This document shows, piece by piece, positions 8,777-17,626 of a stretch of DNA of 64,000 nt. Source of the stretch: Blautia hominis (GTDB lineage Bacteria > Bacillota > Clostridia > Lachnospirales > Lachnospiraceae); NCBI GenBank assembly GCA_002270465.1, contig NQOF01000003.1, positions 744,001 to 808,000 on the forward strand, read 5' to 3'. The notes below the pieces were generated by a model. That model ran no database searches. It saw nothing but the letters and a program-made list of their open reading frames with translations, and was not told where the DNA came from. The position numbers and the translations under genes were made by a program. Position 1 is the stretch's first letter, and each line of letters opens with the position of its first letter.

Positions 8777-9145
8777 GATCAAAGACCTCCTTATCTTCTG
8801 TATCTAAGATTTTAAATCAGATGTTTTCATCAGGGAATGAAGAGAATTTTTCAATTAAATGGGAATCAGCCAAAAAACAGGCAGACGCTCCTGCCTTTAT
8901 CAGCACATTTTTCGGCAAATGCCCATGAAAAGGTTAAAAAAATTACAGCTTTGAGAATGACAAGAAATCTGAAATTTTTTTAAGGGAGAAGGGCAAAAAG
9001 TCAAATAATATATTTATTCTAAAAACAACAGAGATATGGTTTAATGTGCTTATAGCAATTCAGTAACAGCCGGCGTAATGAACTGCAATACGGAACAGGA
9101 AAAAAGAACAAGAAAAAGCGAATGAGGAAAAGAAGGTAAGAGAAT
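8777..9145. other. Divergent intergenic region, oxidoreductase and sugar importer
   Basis: 369 bases without a gene. It must hold the promoters of both flanking transcription units. A small hairpin (AGGCAG/CTGCCT, 8879-8896) and a second one built on CATTT/AAATG near 8907 are visible; the right half is very A/T-rich with runs of T and A. I could not assign a clear -35/-10 pair or a catabolite-repression site. Confidence 0.5.
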
Positions 9146-10477
9146 ATGAAGAGAAGAAAAGTAATAGCAATTCTGACGGCAGCGGCCATGATACTGGGAA
9201 CAGCAGCATGCGGAGATTCCGGCGGCAGTCAGGAGGATAAAACAGGGGAAAAGAATACATCCGAAGAAAAGGAAAGCAGCCAGGAGACCGGTTCTAAAGA
9301 GCAATCAGGGGAGATCACGCTGCTTATGACAAATGACTGGGTGGATGAATCTACGGATCTGGGCACAGAGTTTACAAAAACCATCAGACAGTATGAGGAG
9401 GAACATCCGGGTACAAAGATCACACTTCAAGGTGCCTCCCAGCAGGATATCAAAGAATCTTTCCAGACGGCAGCGCTGGCAGGCGGCGGGGCGGATGTGG
9501 TGATCATGGATAACTCAGGGCATGCCATTGATCTGGCAGCTATGGGGCTTTTATATCCTTTAAGTGATCTGACCTCAGCAGAGGAGCTGGTGTCCCAGTA
9601 TCAGGAAGGCCCCCTGAACTCCGGGAAATTCCAGGGGGAATATTACTCGGTTCCCTGGTATATGGACTGCTGCGGTCTGTATTATAACAAGGAACGTCTG
9701 GATGAACTGGGACTTGCTGTCCCCACCAATTGGGATGAACTTTCAGCTGCACTGGAAAAAGTAAAAGAAGCTGGTTATGGCGGAATCATTACCTATCAGA
9801 GCGCCTATGCCTTTTATTCCTTTTTCTATCAGAACGAATGTCCGGTGATCGACACAAGCGGTGAGACTCCGTCTGTGGTCATCGACAATGAACAGGGTAC
9901 CGAGGCCTGGAATTATATCTGCGATATGATCACAAAAGGAGGCCTGGTGGAGTCATTTAAGGAGGCAACCACATGGGATAAGGTTTATGAAAGCTTTGCT
10001 AATGGGGAAGCTACATTCCTTCTGGGAGGAGACTGGTGCGCCACCGGTGTTGATGAAATTAATCCGGACTTGGATTATGGCATTGCCACAATGGTAGGAG
10101 GAAAAACGCAGGCAACCGTGCTTGGTGGATGGACCTGGAATATCAATGCCAACAGCAAAAACCCGGAATTGGCCTATGATCTGATCCAGTACATCAATTC
10201 CGAGAAAGGAGATCCGATCCTGGATGTGGAGGGAAAGATCTCTGCCCGTAAAGATTTTGATTATGGAAAAGCGCTGGAGGGGAAAGAACGCCTGAAAGTA
10301 TTTACGGATGAATTCCCGTATACCTGTGCCCGTCCCGCGGTTATCAATGAGAAAGCCATTGATGAACTGATCACCAATGCAATTTTGGAGGTGGATTATG
10401 GAAAGGCAACAGCAGAAGAAGCGCTGGGATCTTTGACACAGAAACTGAACGAAAATATAGCATCCAATTACAAATAG
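9146..10477 (+). CDS. Sugar ABC transporter substrate-binding lipoprotein (family 1)
   Basis: A 443-residue extracellular solute-binding protein. The N-terminus has positively charged residues, a hydrophobic stretch and the lipobox LGTAAC with the lipidated cysteine at residue 22, followed by a Ser/Glu/Lys-rich linker. The mature part has family-1 features: an early ITLLMTNDWVD strand, GGGADVVIMDNSGHAIDLAAMG, and YYNKERLDELGLAVPTNWDEL, typical of proteins that bind oligosaccharides. It is the first gene of a cluster with two permeases and a YesM/YesN pair. No ATPase gene is present, so a shared MsmX/UgpC-type ATPase encoded elsewhere probably energises uptake. Ligand is not readable from sequence. 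Confidence 0.93.
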   Translation: MKRRKVIAILTAAAMILGTAACGDSGGSQEDKTGEKNTSEEKESSQETGSKEQSGEITLLMTNDWVDESTDLGTEFTKTIRQYEEEHPGTKITLQGASQQDIKESFQTAALAGGGADVVIMDNSGHAIDLAAMGLLYPLSDLTSAEELVSQYQEGPLNSGKFQGEYYSVPWYMDCCGLYYNKERLDELGLAVPTNWDELSAALEKVKEAGYGGIITYQSAYAFYSFFYQNECPVIDTSGETPSVVIDNEQGTEAWNYICDMITKGGLVESFKEATTWDKVYESFANGEATFLLGGDWCATGVDEINPDLDYGIATMVGGKTQATVLGGWTWNINANSKNPELAYDLIQYINSEKGDPILDVEGKISARKDFDYGKALEGKERLKVFTDEFPYTCARPAVINEKAIDELITNAILEVDYGKATAEEALGSLTQKLNENIASNYK

Positions 10478-10499
10478 TCAAGAAAGCGGGTTAACATTT

Positions 10500-10524
10500 C
10501 TCCGGCCGCAGCATGCGGCCGGAG
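10500..10524 (+). promoter_or_regulatory. Stable hairpin between binding-protein and permease genes
   Basis: CTCCGGCCGC (10500-10509) and GCGGCCGGAG (10515-10524) form a perfect 10-bp GC-rich stem with a 5-nt loop and no T-run. In other ABC operons such hairpins protect the upstream binding-protein mRNA so that it is made in excess over the permeases; that role is inferred here. Confidence 0.6.
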
Positions 10525-10550
10525 AGAGCTGCCCGTCCTGAGGTGGGATT

Positions 10551-11459
10551 ATGGCGAGAAAACAAAAAAGGGCGGGACTGGAACTGAAGAAAAACTGGCC
10601 CGGGTATCTGCTTCTGGCACCGGCAGTCATTGCTGTCCTGGCCCTCTCTATTTATCCGCTTCTGCGCGGTATTTATCTTAGCTTTGTCAATTATAATCTG
10701 GTACGTCCAAAAGACAGCATTTTTAATACCTTTGCAGGGCTTGAGAATTATAAAAACATATTTGCCAACAAGATATTTCTGCAGTCTATTGGAAATACGG
10801 TAAAATGGACGCTGGTGAATCTGATCGTACAGCTTGTGGCAGCTATGCTGCTGGCGTTGGCGCTGAATATGAAACTGAAAGGAAGGTCTGTTTACCGCAC
10901 GTTGATCCTGGTGCCCTGGGCGGTACCCCATGCCATTGCGGCAATGACATTCACCTTTTTATATAATGCCAATGTGGGGATCATCAATATATTGGCAGTA
11001 AAATTAGGAGCGATCACAGAATCCGTCTCCTGGCTTGGCAATATAGGCTCTGCGTTCTGGTGTGTGGTCCTGGTGGCAATCTGGAAGGGGATTCCATTCC
11101 AGATGATATTTATCCTGGCTGCCCTGCAGGGGATACCGGGAGACGTTTATGAGAGCGCCGAGATTGACGGGGCCAGCCGTTTCCAGAGCTTTTGGCGGAT
11201 CACACTGCCGATCATCAAGGAACCACTGGCAATTGCTACGATCCTGAATCTGATCGGCATTGTCTCATGCTTTAACACCATTTGGCTGATGACCGGAGGC
11301 GGGCCGCTGTACAGTACGGAAATACTCTATACCTTTGCCTATCGTGAGGCATTCATTAACCATAATTTTGGTACCGCAGCAGCAGCGTCTGTGATATTAT
11401 TTGTTTTCATGGCAGTATTTTCCGGGATATATCTGCGCATGGTAAGCGAGAAAGAGTAG
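10551..11459 (+). CDS. Sugar ABC transporter permease, MalF-type
   Basis: A 302-residue membrane protein of the binding-protein-dependent permease family. An N-terminal cytoplasmic KR-rich segment is followed by the first transmembrane helix (YLLLAPAVIAVLALSIYPLL), and five more helices are visible. The EAA loop that docks on the ATPase is YESAEIDGASRFQSFWRITLP, near residue 205. It lies 73 nt after the binding-protein gene, behind the hairpin at 10500, and 11 nt before the second permease. It forms a heterodimeric channel with the next gene product. Confidence 0.93.
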   Translation: MARKQKRAGLELKKNWPGYLLLAPAVIAVLALSIYPLLRGIYLSFVNYNLVRPKDSIFNTFAGLENYKNIFANKIFLQSIGNTVKWTLVNLIVQLVAAMLLALALNMKLKGRSVYRTLILVPWAVPHAIAAMTFTFLYNANVGIINILAVKLGAITESVSWLGNIGSAFWCVVLVAIWKGIPFQMIFILAALQGIPGDVYESAEIDGASRFQSFWRITLPIIKEPLAIATILNLIGIVSCFNTIWLMTGGGPLYSTEILYTFAYREAFINHNFGTAAAASVILFVFMAVFSGIYLRMVSEKE

Positions 11460-11470
11460 GAGGATGGCAA

Positions 11471-12310
11471 ATGCTGGATAAAAAACAGAAACAAAAGATC
11501 AGAAAGGCAGTTGCTTATATTTTTACGGTTCTGATGGTATTTGCCGCTGTGGCCCCCTTTGTGTATGTGGTGCTGACAGCGATGAAAACAAAGGAGCAGA
11601 TCTACGATCCCAATCAGATCATTCCTACATATGTGACTTTTGAAAATTTCCGCCATGTGATTTTTGAGTCCAATTTTGTAAGATACTTTATGAACAGCAT
11701 ATTTATTACAGTAGTGACCACAATGATCTGTATGGTACTGTCTGTCATGGCAGCATACGGGCTGACAAGATACCGTATTTTGGGAGCGGGAAAGATCAAG
11801 ATGGCTGTGCTGATGACGCGGATGTTTCCGGGAATCCTATTGTGTATACCATATTATATAATCATGAAACATTTTCAGCTCATTGACAGCTATACCGGGC
11901 TGATACTTATGTATTGTTCCTTTACACTTCCTTTTGCGATCTGGAATACCTGTGCATTTTTTTCCACGATTCCCTGGGAACTGGAGGAATCCGCCATGAT
12001 TGACGGGTGCAGCAGGCTGCGTTCCTTTTTCTCCGTCATATTTTATGTGGCAAAGCCGGGATTGTTTGTGACAGCGCTTTTCTGCTTCATGTCCTCCTGG
12101 GATGAATATATGTACGCGTCTATTTTTATAAATACAACATTGAAAAAGACGATTCAGGTGGGGATGCAGGATTTTATCGGGCAGTATTCCGTGGATTGGG
12201 GACTTTTGATGTCAGCGGTAGTGATCAGCCTGATACCTATACTGCTGTTCTTCGCCCTGGTACAGGAAAATCTGGTGGAGGGGCTGTCTGCCGGAGCGGT
12301 AAAAGGATAA
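11471..12310 (+). CDS. Sugar ABC transporter permease, MalG-type
   Basis: A 279-residue partner permease. The first transmembrane helix is at about residues 14-34, then a MalG-like periplasmic segment containing PNQIIPTYVTFENFRHV, and the EAA loop LEESAMIDGCSRLRSFFSVI near residue 175. The C-terminus ENLVEGLSAGAVKG matches the conserved tail of MalG-type subunits (QKYFVEGLTAGAVKG-like), which contacts the ATPase dimer. It is the last transport gene of the unit and ends 10 nt before a terminator; the regulators downstream have their own promoter. Confidence 0.94.
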   Translation: MLDKKQKQKIRKAVAYIFTVLMVFAAVAPFVYVVLTAMKTKEQIYDPNQIIPTYVTFENFRHVIFESNFVRYFMNSIFITVVTTMICMVLSVMAAYGLTRYRILGAGKIKMAVLMTRMFPGILLCIPYYIIMKHFQLIDSYTGLILMYCSFTLPFAIWNTCAFFSTIPWELEESAMIDGCSRLRSFFSVIFYVAKPGLFVTALFCFMSSWDEYMYASIFINTTLKKTIQVGMQDFIGQYSVDWGLLMSAVVISLIPILLFFALVQENLVEGLSAGAVKG

Positions 12311-12320
12311 GATATATTTG

Positions 12321-12353
12321 AGGGTTGGCACACAGATCTTGTGTGTCAGCCCT
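12321..12353 (+). terminator. Terminator after the sugar permease genes
   Basis: AGGGTTGGCACACA (12321-12334) pairs with TGTGTGTCAGCCCT (12340-12353) apart from wobble and one mismatch, followed by ATTTGG. The T-run is weak, so some read-through into the regulator genes is possible. Confidence 0.6.
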
Positions 12354-12412
12354 ATTTGGCTGTAAAACCAAAGTGTACTTTCTTGGAAATTGCAGGAAGT
12401 ATACCGGAAACA

Positions 12413-12440
12413 TTGACAAAAAGGGATAAGATATTAGAAT
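12413..12440 (+). promoter_or_regulatory. Promoter of the YesM/YesN-type regulator pair
   Basis: TTGACA (12413-12418), 16 bp, TAGAAT. The -35 box is perfect; it lies about 45 nt before the histidine kinase start. Confidence 0.55.
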
Positions 12441-12462
12441 AATAAAAAAGGTCGGAGACAGA

Positions 12463-14301
12463 ATGGAAAAGGAAAAACGCAGACATTTCAGTCTGAAAAA
12501 TAAAAGTATCAGGACGCAGCTCATAGTGTATATGGGGTGTTTTGTGGTTCTGCCCCTGTGTCTGGCATTAATGTTTTTGAACATTTACCTGCAGAGGGTC
12601 ACCACAGAAAACAAGACCGGCTATGACACTACCCTGTTGTCCCAGATTAAGGCAAACGGAGATCAGATGATCGAAGTGACAAATTATTCTACCAGCATGA
12701 TGATGACCAGCAAGTCTGTGCTGGAGAATCTTCGCACCATGGCGCGGGCAGAGGACGGCTATGACCTGTATCAGGCAAAAACAGAACTCTCAGCCAGGCT
12801 GTCCGAGATGGAGAGTTCAGTGTTGAATGCAGTAGGCGGCAAGATAGCCATCCTTACAGAGTCCGGATATCTGATAGGTGCCCACAATCTAAGCCGTACT
12901 TCAGTGGAATATGAAGGGCAGGATTGGTATCAGCAGATTATAGACAATGGGCGGAAAACTACATTCTGCGCAGAGCTGCAGGACTTTTTTGCGGAGATGA
13001 CCACATATCCCATACAGGACTACCGTTATCTTTATATTGGCAGAAGCGTGCTGGATTATTCCGGAAAAAATCTGGGTGTCCTCCTGATACAGCTGTCCGG
13101 TACAAAAATATGGGGGAAATTTACCCAGGCTATGGTGCCCTCCCATGAGGGGACCTTTTATATTTTTGACAACAGCAGAAAAATGCAGATGGAATACAAT
13201 GGAGAGAAAGACGAACTGGTACAGTCTCTTACGGAGGAGGAGGCTGTATGGCAGGGAGAAACGGACACCATTACCCGGGGAACGCTGCATGACGGCTATC
13301 AATACATGGCTGTTTCTTTGGAGCACGGCGGAAATAGGTTAGTGTATGCGGTTCCCACTCTTGTTTATCTGGAGGGAAACCTACGGATATCTAGGAATAT
13401 TCTTGGAATGGTACTGCTTTTGATCGCAGCTACGATTATAACCATGGTTTATTTTTCTAAAAAGCTGTCAAGTCCCCTCACAAATCTGGTGGAAAAACTG
13501 GAAAACTCTGAAAACGGAATCCTGACACTTCAGGAGCCGGAGCAGTCCTTTTTGGAAATACATAAATTTATTTCAAGCTATAACAGGGCGGGACATAGGA
13601 TTGAGGAATTGATCGAGAAGGTAAAAACAGAAAGCCATCTGAAGGAGAAAGCCCATTATGAGATGCTGATGTCCCAGATTTCCCCGCACTTTATCTTTAA
13701 TACGGTAAATTCCATCAGGATCATGGCAAAAGAGGAACAGGATGAGAGGACATCCTGTGCGCTGGAATCCCTGGGGGAAATACTGCACGGTGTGTATGAC
13801 AACAGGAACGGCATGACAACAGTGGGGCAGGAGACGGCTCTGCTGGAAGCTTATGTGGACATCATGAAATTCAGGTTTGGAAACTCTTTTCAGTATTACA
13901 ACGTGATCCCCACAGAATTATATTTTTGTGAGATTCCTGCGTTTACTATGCAGCCCATTGTGGAGAATGCCATTCTGCACGGCGTGAAGGACATCAGAGC
14001 AGGCCAGATCATTGTGTCTGCTGTGGAATATGAACAGGATTTTATGATCTCCATCTTCAATAATGGAAATTCGGCGGACAAAGATATGGTGGAAGAAATG
14101 CTGAAAAGCCCTCACAGGAACCGGAGCACTTTTACCGGAATGGGTCTTTACAATGTAAATTCCAGATTGAAAATGCTGTATGGGGATAATTATGGGTTGA
14201 TCTTTAAGGAACAGGTAAAAGCGGGATTTGAAATATGGATCCGGATCCCAAAGAGGACAGATTATCAGGCGCGTTCCGAAGGCAGAAAGGATTGGAAATG
14301 A
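12463..14301 (+). CDS. Sensor histidine kinase, YesM family
   Basis: A 612-residue membrane kinase. One transmembrane helix at about 24-44 and a second near 307-330 enclose a roughly 260-residue extracellular sensor domain; a HAMP-like linker follows. The His_kinase motif MSQISPHFIFNTVNSIR places the phosphorylated histidine at H409, in the SPHFIFNT context typical of the YesM/LytS-like class. The ATPase domain has the N-box IVENAILHGVKD. In gut Firmicutes these kinases sit beside sugar ABC importers and sense the sugar directly or via the binding protein. The stop codon overlaps the start of the response regulator (ATGA), which implies translational coupling. Confidence 0.94.
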   Translation: MEKEKRRHFSLKNKSIRTQLIVYMGCFVVLPLCLALMFLNIYLQRVTTENKTGYDTTLLSQIKANGDQMIEVTNYSTSMMMTSKSVLENLRTMARAEDGYDLYQAKTELSARLSEMESSVLNAVGGKIAILTESGYLIGAHNLSRTSVEYEGQDWYQQIIDNGRKTTFCAELQDFFAEMTTYPIQDYRYLYIGRSVLDYSGKNLGVLLIQLSGTKIWGKFTQAMVPSHEGTFYIFDNSRKMQMEYNGEKDELVQSLTEEEAVWQGETDTITRGTLHDGYQYMAVSLEHGGNRLVYAVPTLVYLEGNLRISRNILGMVLLLIAATIITMVYFSKKLSSPLTNLVEKLENSENGILTLQEPEQSFLEIHKFISSYNRAGHRIEELIEKVKTESHLKEKAHYEMLMSQISPHFIFNTVNSIRIMAKEEQDERTSCALESLGEILHGVYDNRNGMTTVGQETALLEAYVDIMKFRFGNSFQYYNVIPTELYFCEIPAFTMQPIVENAILHGVKDIRAGQIIVSAVEYEQDFMISIFNNGNSADKDMVEEMLKSPHRNRSTFTGMGLYNVNSRLKMLYGDNYGLIFKEQVKAGFEIWIRIPKRTDYQARSEGRKDWK

Positions 14302-15800
14302 AAAATAAGGTATTGATCATAGAGGATGAGATACTGGCAAGAGTCGGCCTGCATCAGTTATTGGACTGGAAGGGACTGGGATTTACCCTGCTGGAAGATG
14401 CGAAAGACGGACAGGAAGCAATTCGTTCCATTGAAGAGAATCACCCGGACATTCTGCTTCTTGACCTGAATATACCGAAAAAGAACGGACTGCAGATCCT
14501 TGAATATTTACGAGAGAATAATCTGGACTGCAAAGTGATCGTGATAAGCTGCAACGAGGAGTTTGAGATGGTAAAAGAAGCCATGAAGCTGGGGGCTTAT
14601 GATTATCTGAGAAAGTTAAACCTCTCCTCTGAAGAGTTGCAGCAAATCCTTCAGAAATGCAGGGCAGAAAAACACCAGCCTTTTCGTGTCCGGGAAATAC
14701 GGTATGAGGAGATCATCAGCCATACGGGCAAAGACATTTTTCAGGATGTGGGGACCTACCGGACGCTTCTCTGCATACTGCCCCACATAGATAAACAGGA
14801 AGGGATATTTGCTGTCACGGAGCACTGCAGAAGGTGGCTTCAGAAGCGCGGGCAGGAATACCTGCAGATCCATAAAGGGGCCCAGTGCTGTTATTTTGTG
14901 TTTGACAGCAGGCTTCCAAAGGCATTTTATGAGGAACTTTACCGGGCATTGGCACAGCGGTTTCCCATCAAGCTTTATCTGGGGATTTATGAGGGGGTCA
15001 TGAAAGAGGAATCGGATATGAATCAGGCGGTTGCGCTTGCGGAGCAGATCAACATGGTAAGTTATTACGATGAAGAACAGAGGATACATTATTTTACGGA
15101 GAAGATACCGGCGAAAGAACACAGCCCTAAGGGAATGCCGCATATGCAGGCCGCACTGAAGCAGGCGGCAGCCGAATTTGCCAGGGAGGAGACGGGGAAT
15201 GCTATTTCAAATATATTTTCTTCTATCCGTCAGGAAAAATATATTAGCATGAATGTGCTGCGCCGGATTTTTATGGACATGCTGGGGGTGTTTTCTATGA
15301 CAGCCCAGGGGCTGAATGGAGCCATTGAGGAAATTCAGGTGCGGGGGGATAACTGTCATTACCAATGTCTGTTGATGATAAGCAGTCTGTCAGAGATTGA
15401 AAAATGGTTTCAGGAATTTACGGATGCTTTTCATGAAAGGTTTTTGATCGAATATAAATGCAGCCGTTCCGAAATTCTGCGCAGTGCGTTCCATTACATT
15501 GACACCCACTTGAAAACACAGATACACCAGTCAGAGGCAGCAAAAGAAATCGGTGTTTCCAGTGCGTATCTGAGCACAGTATTTAAAAAAGAGATGGGAC
15601 AGAATTTTATTGAATACGTGAATCTGAGGAAAGTGGAATTGGCCAAGGAAATGCTGGAGGAAGGTCTTTTGGTGTATGAGGTTTCTGAAATATTGGGGTT
15701 TGAAAATTGTACTTATTTTTCAAAAGTGTTCAAAAAATATACAGAAATGTCACCGGATACTTACAGGAAAAGAAATATGAACTTGATAAATGAAAAGTGA
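14298..15800 (+). CDS. AraC-type response regulator, YesN family
   Basis: A 500-residue regulator: receiver domain at 1-120 with acidic residues E9 and D10 and the phosphoacceptor D56 in DILLLDLNIPKKNG, a long middle linker, and a C-terminal AraC double helix-turn-helix from about 400 (QSEAAKEIGVSSAYLSTVFK; YEVSEILGFENCTYFSKVFKK). ATG 14298 is chosen over an upstream in-frame start because receivers begin MxxKVLIIEDE and the ATG overlaps the kinase stop by four bases. It most likely activates the importer genes at 9146-12310 and perhaps the divergent oxidoreductase. Confidence 0.94.
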   Translation: MKNKVLIIEDEILARVGLHQLLDWKGLGFTLLEDAKDGQEAIRSIEENHPDILLLDLNIPKKNGLQILEYLRENNLDCKVIVISCNEEFEMVKEAMKLGAYDYLRKLNLSSEELQQILQKCRAEKHQPFRVREIRYEEIISHTGKDIFQDVGTYRTLLCILPHIDKQEGIFAVTEHCRRWLQKRGQEYLQIHKGAQCCYFVFDSRLPKAFYEELYRALAQRFPIKLYLGIYEGVMKEESDMNQAVALAEQINMVSYYDEEQRIHYFTEKIPAKEHSPKGMPHMQAALKQAAAEFAREETGNAISNIFSSIRQEKYISMNVLRRIFMDMLGVFSMTAQGLNGAIEEIQVRGDNCHYQCLLMISSLSEIEKWFQEFTDAFHERFLIEYKCSRSEILRSAFHYIDTHLKTQIHQSEAAKEIGVSSAYLSTVFKKEMGQNFIEYVNLRKVELAKEMLEEGLLVYEVSEILGFENCTYFSKVFKKYTEMSPDTYRKRNMNLINEK

Positions 15801-15804
15801 TGGA

Positions 15805-15833
15805 TTGCATAAAGAAAAAGAATATGATATAAT
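15805..15833 (+). promoter_or_regulatory. Promoter of the type I toxin gene
   Basis: TTGCAT (15805-15810), 17 bp, TATAAT (15828-15833), immediately after the yesN-like stop codon. It is one of the best promoter matches in the window. Confidence 0.7.
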
Positions 15834-15901
15834 CGACATATGGAACAAGCGTGTTACAGGGTGGATTGGCCTTCATTCCATGCAGGATGGAGGTGGTGCA
15901 T

Positions 15902-15991
15902 ATGAAGAACAAATTCAGTTTTAATGACTTGATGCAGTTCGGAATTTTTCTGATTGCACTACTGACCTTTATTTATTTGATGGGTCATTAG
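15902..15991 (+). CDS. Small hydrophobic type I toxin (holin-like Hol_Tox type)
   Basis: A 29-residue peptide: a short polar start (MKNKFSFNDL), then one transmembrane helix with FGIFLIALLTFIYLMG. The pattern MQFGIFLIALLTFI is that of the Firmicutes holin-like toxins related to the TxpA/BsrG group, which damage membranes when overproduced. GGAGGT precedes the ATG by about seven bases. A near-consensus promoter lies 70 nt upstream, giving a 60-nt structured leader that may hide the ribosome site. Downstream, a promoter on the opposite strand would produce an RNA overlapping the 3' end of this transcript, as in known toxin/antisense pairs. The peptide is too short for domain searches, so the call rests on pattern and context. 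Confidence 0.7.
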   Translation: MKNKFSFNDLMQFGIFLIALLTFIYLMGH

Positions 15992-15999
15992 AATACATA

Positions 16000-16087
16000 G
16001 AAAAACCACCCTTAAACTTTGACCAGGAATAGGGTGGGTTTTCTAACACAACTAAGGTCAAACCACTTTGGGCGGTTGTTCCTTTCT
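16000..16087 (-). ncRNA. Probable antisense antitoxin RNA
   Basis: On the minus strand TTGAAA (complement of 16117-16122), 17 bp and TATATT (complement of 16094-16099) form a strong promoter reading toward the toxin gene. The RNA would start near 16087 and end at a hairpin (AAAACCCACCCTA pairing with TTTAAGGGTGGTTTTT) at about 16001-16041, so it would be complementary to the 3' untranslated part of the toxin mRNA. That convergent layout matches type I antitoxins of the RatA/SR4 kind. Predicted only from sequence. Confidence 0.55.
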
Positions 16088-16321
16088 AAACATAATATAT
16101 CACGTTTATTGATTGATTTCAATAGAATTCAAAAAATATTTAAATATAAAAGTGACAAAATAATTTGCAAATACGATATTATATAGTGCTAACTTATTGA
16201 TGTGGGAATGGCCTGTCTTTTCCGTTTGAAAGTATGTCTCTGTGTCTTTGTAAGGCCATAACTTTCCGCTGCACGGCAGCCTGAAATAATGATCATCAGG
16301 TAATACCATGTATATCATATT

Positions 16322-16717
16322 TTAGTTTAGCTGTTCTGCTAAACAGCGGGAGAGCTGCTCCAGCGGCAGTTCATGTTGTTTCACCGCCTGATTTTCCCAG
16401 AAACCGTCGTCAGCGTACCGGGGAATGATATGCACATGAAAGTGTGTGCCCTCATCCATAACTAAACCGTTATTCTGCATAACGGTCACTCCAAGTACAT
16501 CAAAATTTTTTTCTATAATTTCTGCCACCTGCTGTTCCAGCCGGATCAATTCATATAAAACCGATTCCGGGACCTCCCGGATATTTCCATAATGCTGTTT
16601 GGTGATCATTAATAAATGGCCTTTCTGAATTGGATCAATATCATAAACTACAATAAAATTATCCGTCTCATAGAGTATTTGTGAGTCTTCTATACAATTG
16701 CAAAAAATACAGTTCAT
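16322..16717 (-). CDS. HIT-family nucleotide hydrolase/transferase
   Basis: A 131-residue protein with the histidine triad HFHVH (H92, H94, H96), the middle histidine being the nucleophile that forms a nucleotidyl intermediate in this family. The N-terminus CIFCNCIE matches the zinc-binding opening of many HIT proteins, and the loop KGHLLMITKQHY at 33-43 is also typical. Family members hydrolyse dinucleoside polyphosphates or nucleoside phosphoramidates; the cellular substrate here is unknown. The gene is monocistronic on the minus strand, with the toxin/antisense region downstream and a repeat-bearing gap upstream. Confidence 0.92.
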   Translation of the reverse strand: MNCIFCNCIEDSQILYETDNFIVVYDIDPIQKGHLLMITKQHYGNIREVPESVLYELIRLEQQVAEIIEKNFDVLGVTVMQNNGLVMDEGTHFHVHIIPRYADDGFWENQAVKQHELPLEQLSRCLAEQLN

Positions 16718-16795
16718 ATGCCAGTTCCTCCTTATTGTTTGTTTTAAAGAAAATTAAATTTGCCGGAAAATCTCCCCCATGCTATACTTATTAAG

Positions 16796-16887
16796 ACGTA
16801 ACTGGGCAGTTTTTTTCGTCCAGGACTTCCCGGACAGGACTTTTTTGGTCAGTGCAATCGTTTTGCATACCTGCAGAGCAGTTACGT
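16796..16887. repeat. 92-bp element with inverted ends ACGTAACTG/CAGTTACGT
   Basis: ACGTAACTG (16796-16804) and CAGTTACGT (16879-16887) are perfect inverted ends. The interior has a second hairpin (GTCCAGGACTTCCCGGAC) and two T-runs of six to seven. It sits between divergent genes, 90 bases before the ATC-hydrolase-like start. It could be a small non-autonomous repeat or a structured leader. Confidence 0.5.
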
Positions 16888-16976
16888 TAAAGTAATATAT
16901 ACCACAAAATGCTGCGGATTACAACGGCAGCAAAATTAGTAGTATGATAGAGAGAAAAAGATTGGGGGGATATAAT

Positions 16977-17486
16977 ATGTCAAATACTTGCACATCTCAA
17001 ATCCACAACGAACCGAAGATAAAAAATAAACTCATTCAGGCTGTCCGGGGACAGCTTGAGCAGCGGGCGGCCTGGCTGTATCTATTGTGTGACGAGGCCG
17101 GAAAAAGAGGGCTTGCCTGGGAAGATTTCGGAAGCGAAGCCATTCGCCGCTGTGGTCTTTCACAAGGCGGGGAGCTGGTCAGACAAGGGGGGACCAGCAG
17201 TTTGAAAGGCCTCAGAAAACAACTTTTTACCAAACCCGCCCAGTGGGTATTTGAGATGAAGATCAGAAAGAGCACAGACAAAGAGCTGGCCATTGATTTT
17301 CATTATTGCCCATTAGTGAAAGCCTGGCAGAAAGCCGGCTGTTCTGACGAGGAAATACGGAAACTCTGCGACATTGCCATGTGCGGTGACCATGGTATAG
17401 GTGAGGCTTACGGGGGACGGCTGAAGCTTCTGAAATCCATAGCCAAAGGTGATGATGTATGCCGTTTATATTACCACAAAAAATAA
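16977..17486 (+). CDS. L-2-amino-thiazoline-4-carboxylic acid hydrolase-like protein
   Basis: A 169-residue soluble protein with the C-terminal signature of the ATC-hydrolase-like family: CPLVKAWQKAGCS, then LCDIAMCGDHGIGEA, and a final IAKGDDVCRLYYHKK. The named enzyme opens the thiazoline ring in bacterial cysteine synthesis from ATC; most family members in gut Clostridia have no proven substrate, so the function is only suggested. ATG 16977 is chosen because a GGGGGGA ribosome site precedes it by six bases; an in-frame ATG at 16944 lacks one. An acetyltransferase follows 140 nt downstream, after a hairpin (AATCTGTACA...TGTACAGATT, 17523-17557), and may be co-transcribed. Confidence 0.72.
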   Translation: MSNTCTSQIHNEPKIKNKLIQAVRGQLEQRAAWLYLLCDEAGKRGLAWEDFGSEAIRRCGLSQGGELVRQGGTSSLKGLRKQLFTKPAQWVFEMKIRKSTDKELAIDFHYCPLVKAWQKAGCSDEEIRKLCDIAMCGDHGIGEAYGGRLKLLKSIAKGDDVCRLYYHKK

Positions 17487-17626
17487 TCCCGCATTTAAGT
17501 GTGTCTGGAAATTCATCCCGGTAATCTGTACAACCCACAAAAGGTGGTGTACAGATTGCCAAAAACCGTTTCAGATACATGCAATGGCAAGCTGCAGACA
17601 TATTTTAACATCAAAAAGGAGAGTAC

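Noticed and set aside
16106-16318. 70-residue minus-strand frame after the HIT gene
   Set aside because: No ribosome site, no family, and it overlaps the predicted promoter of the antisense RNA.
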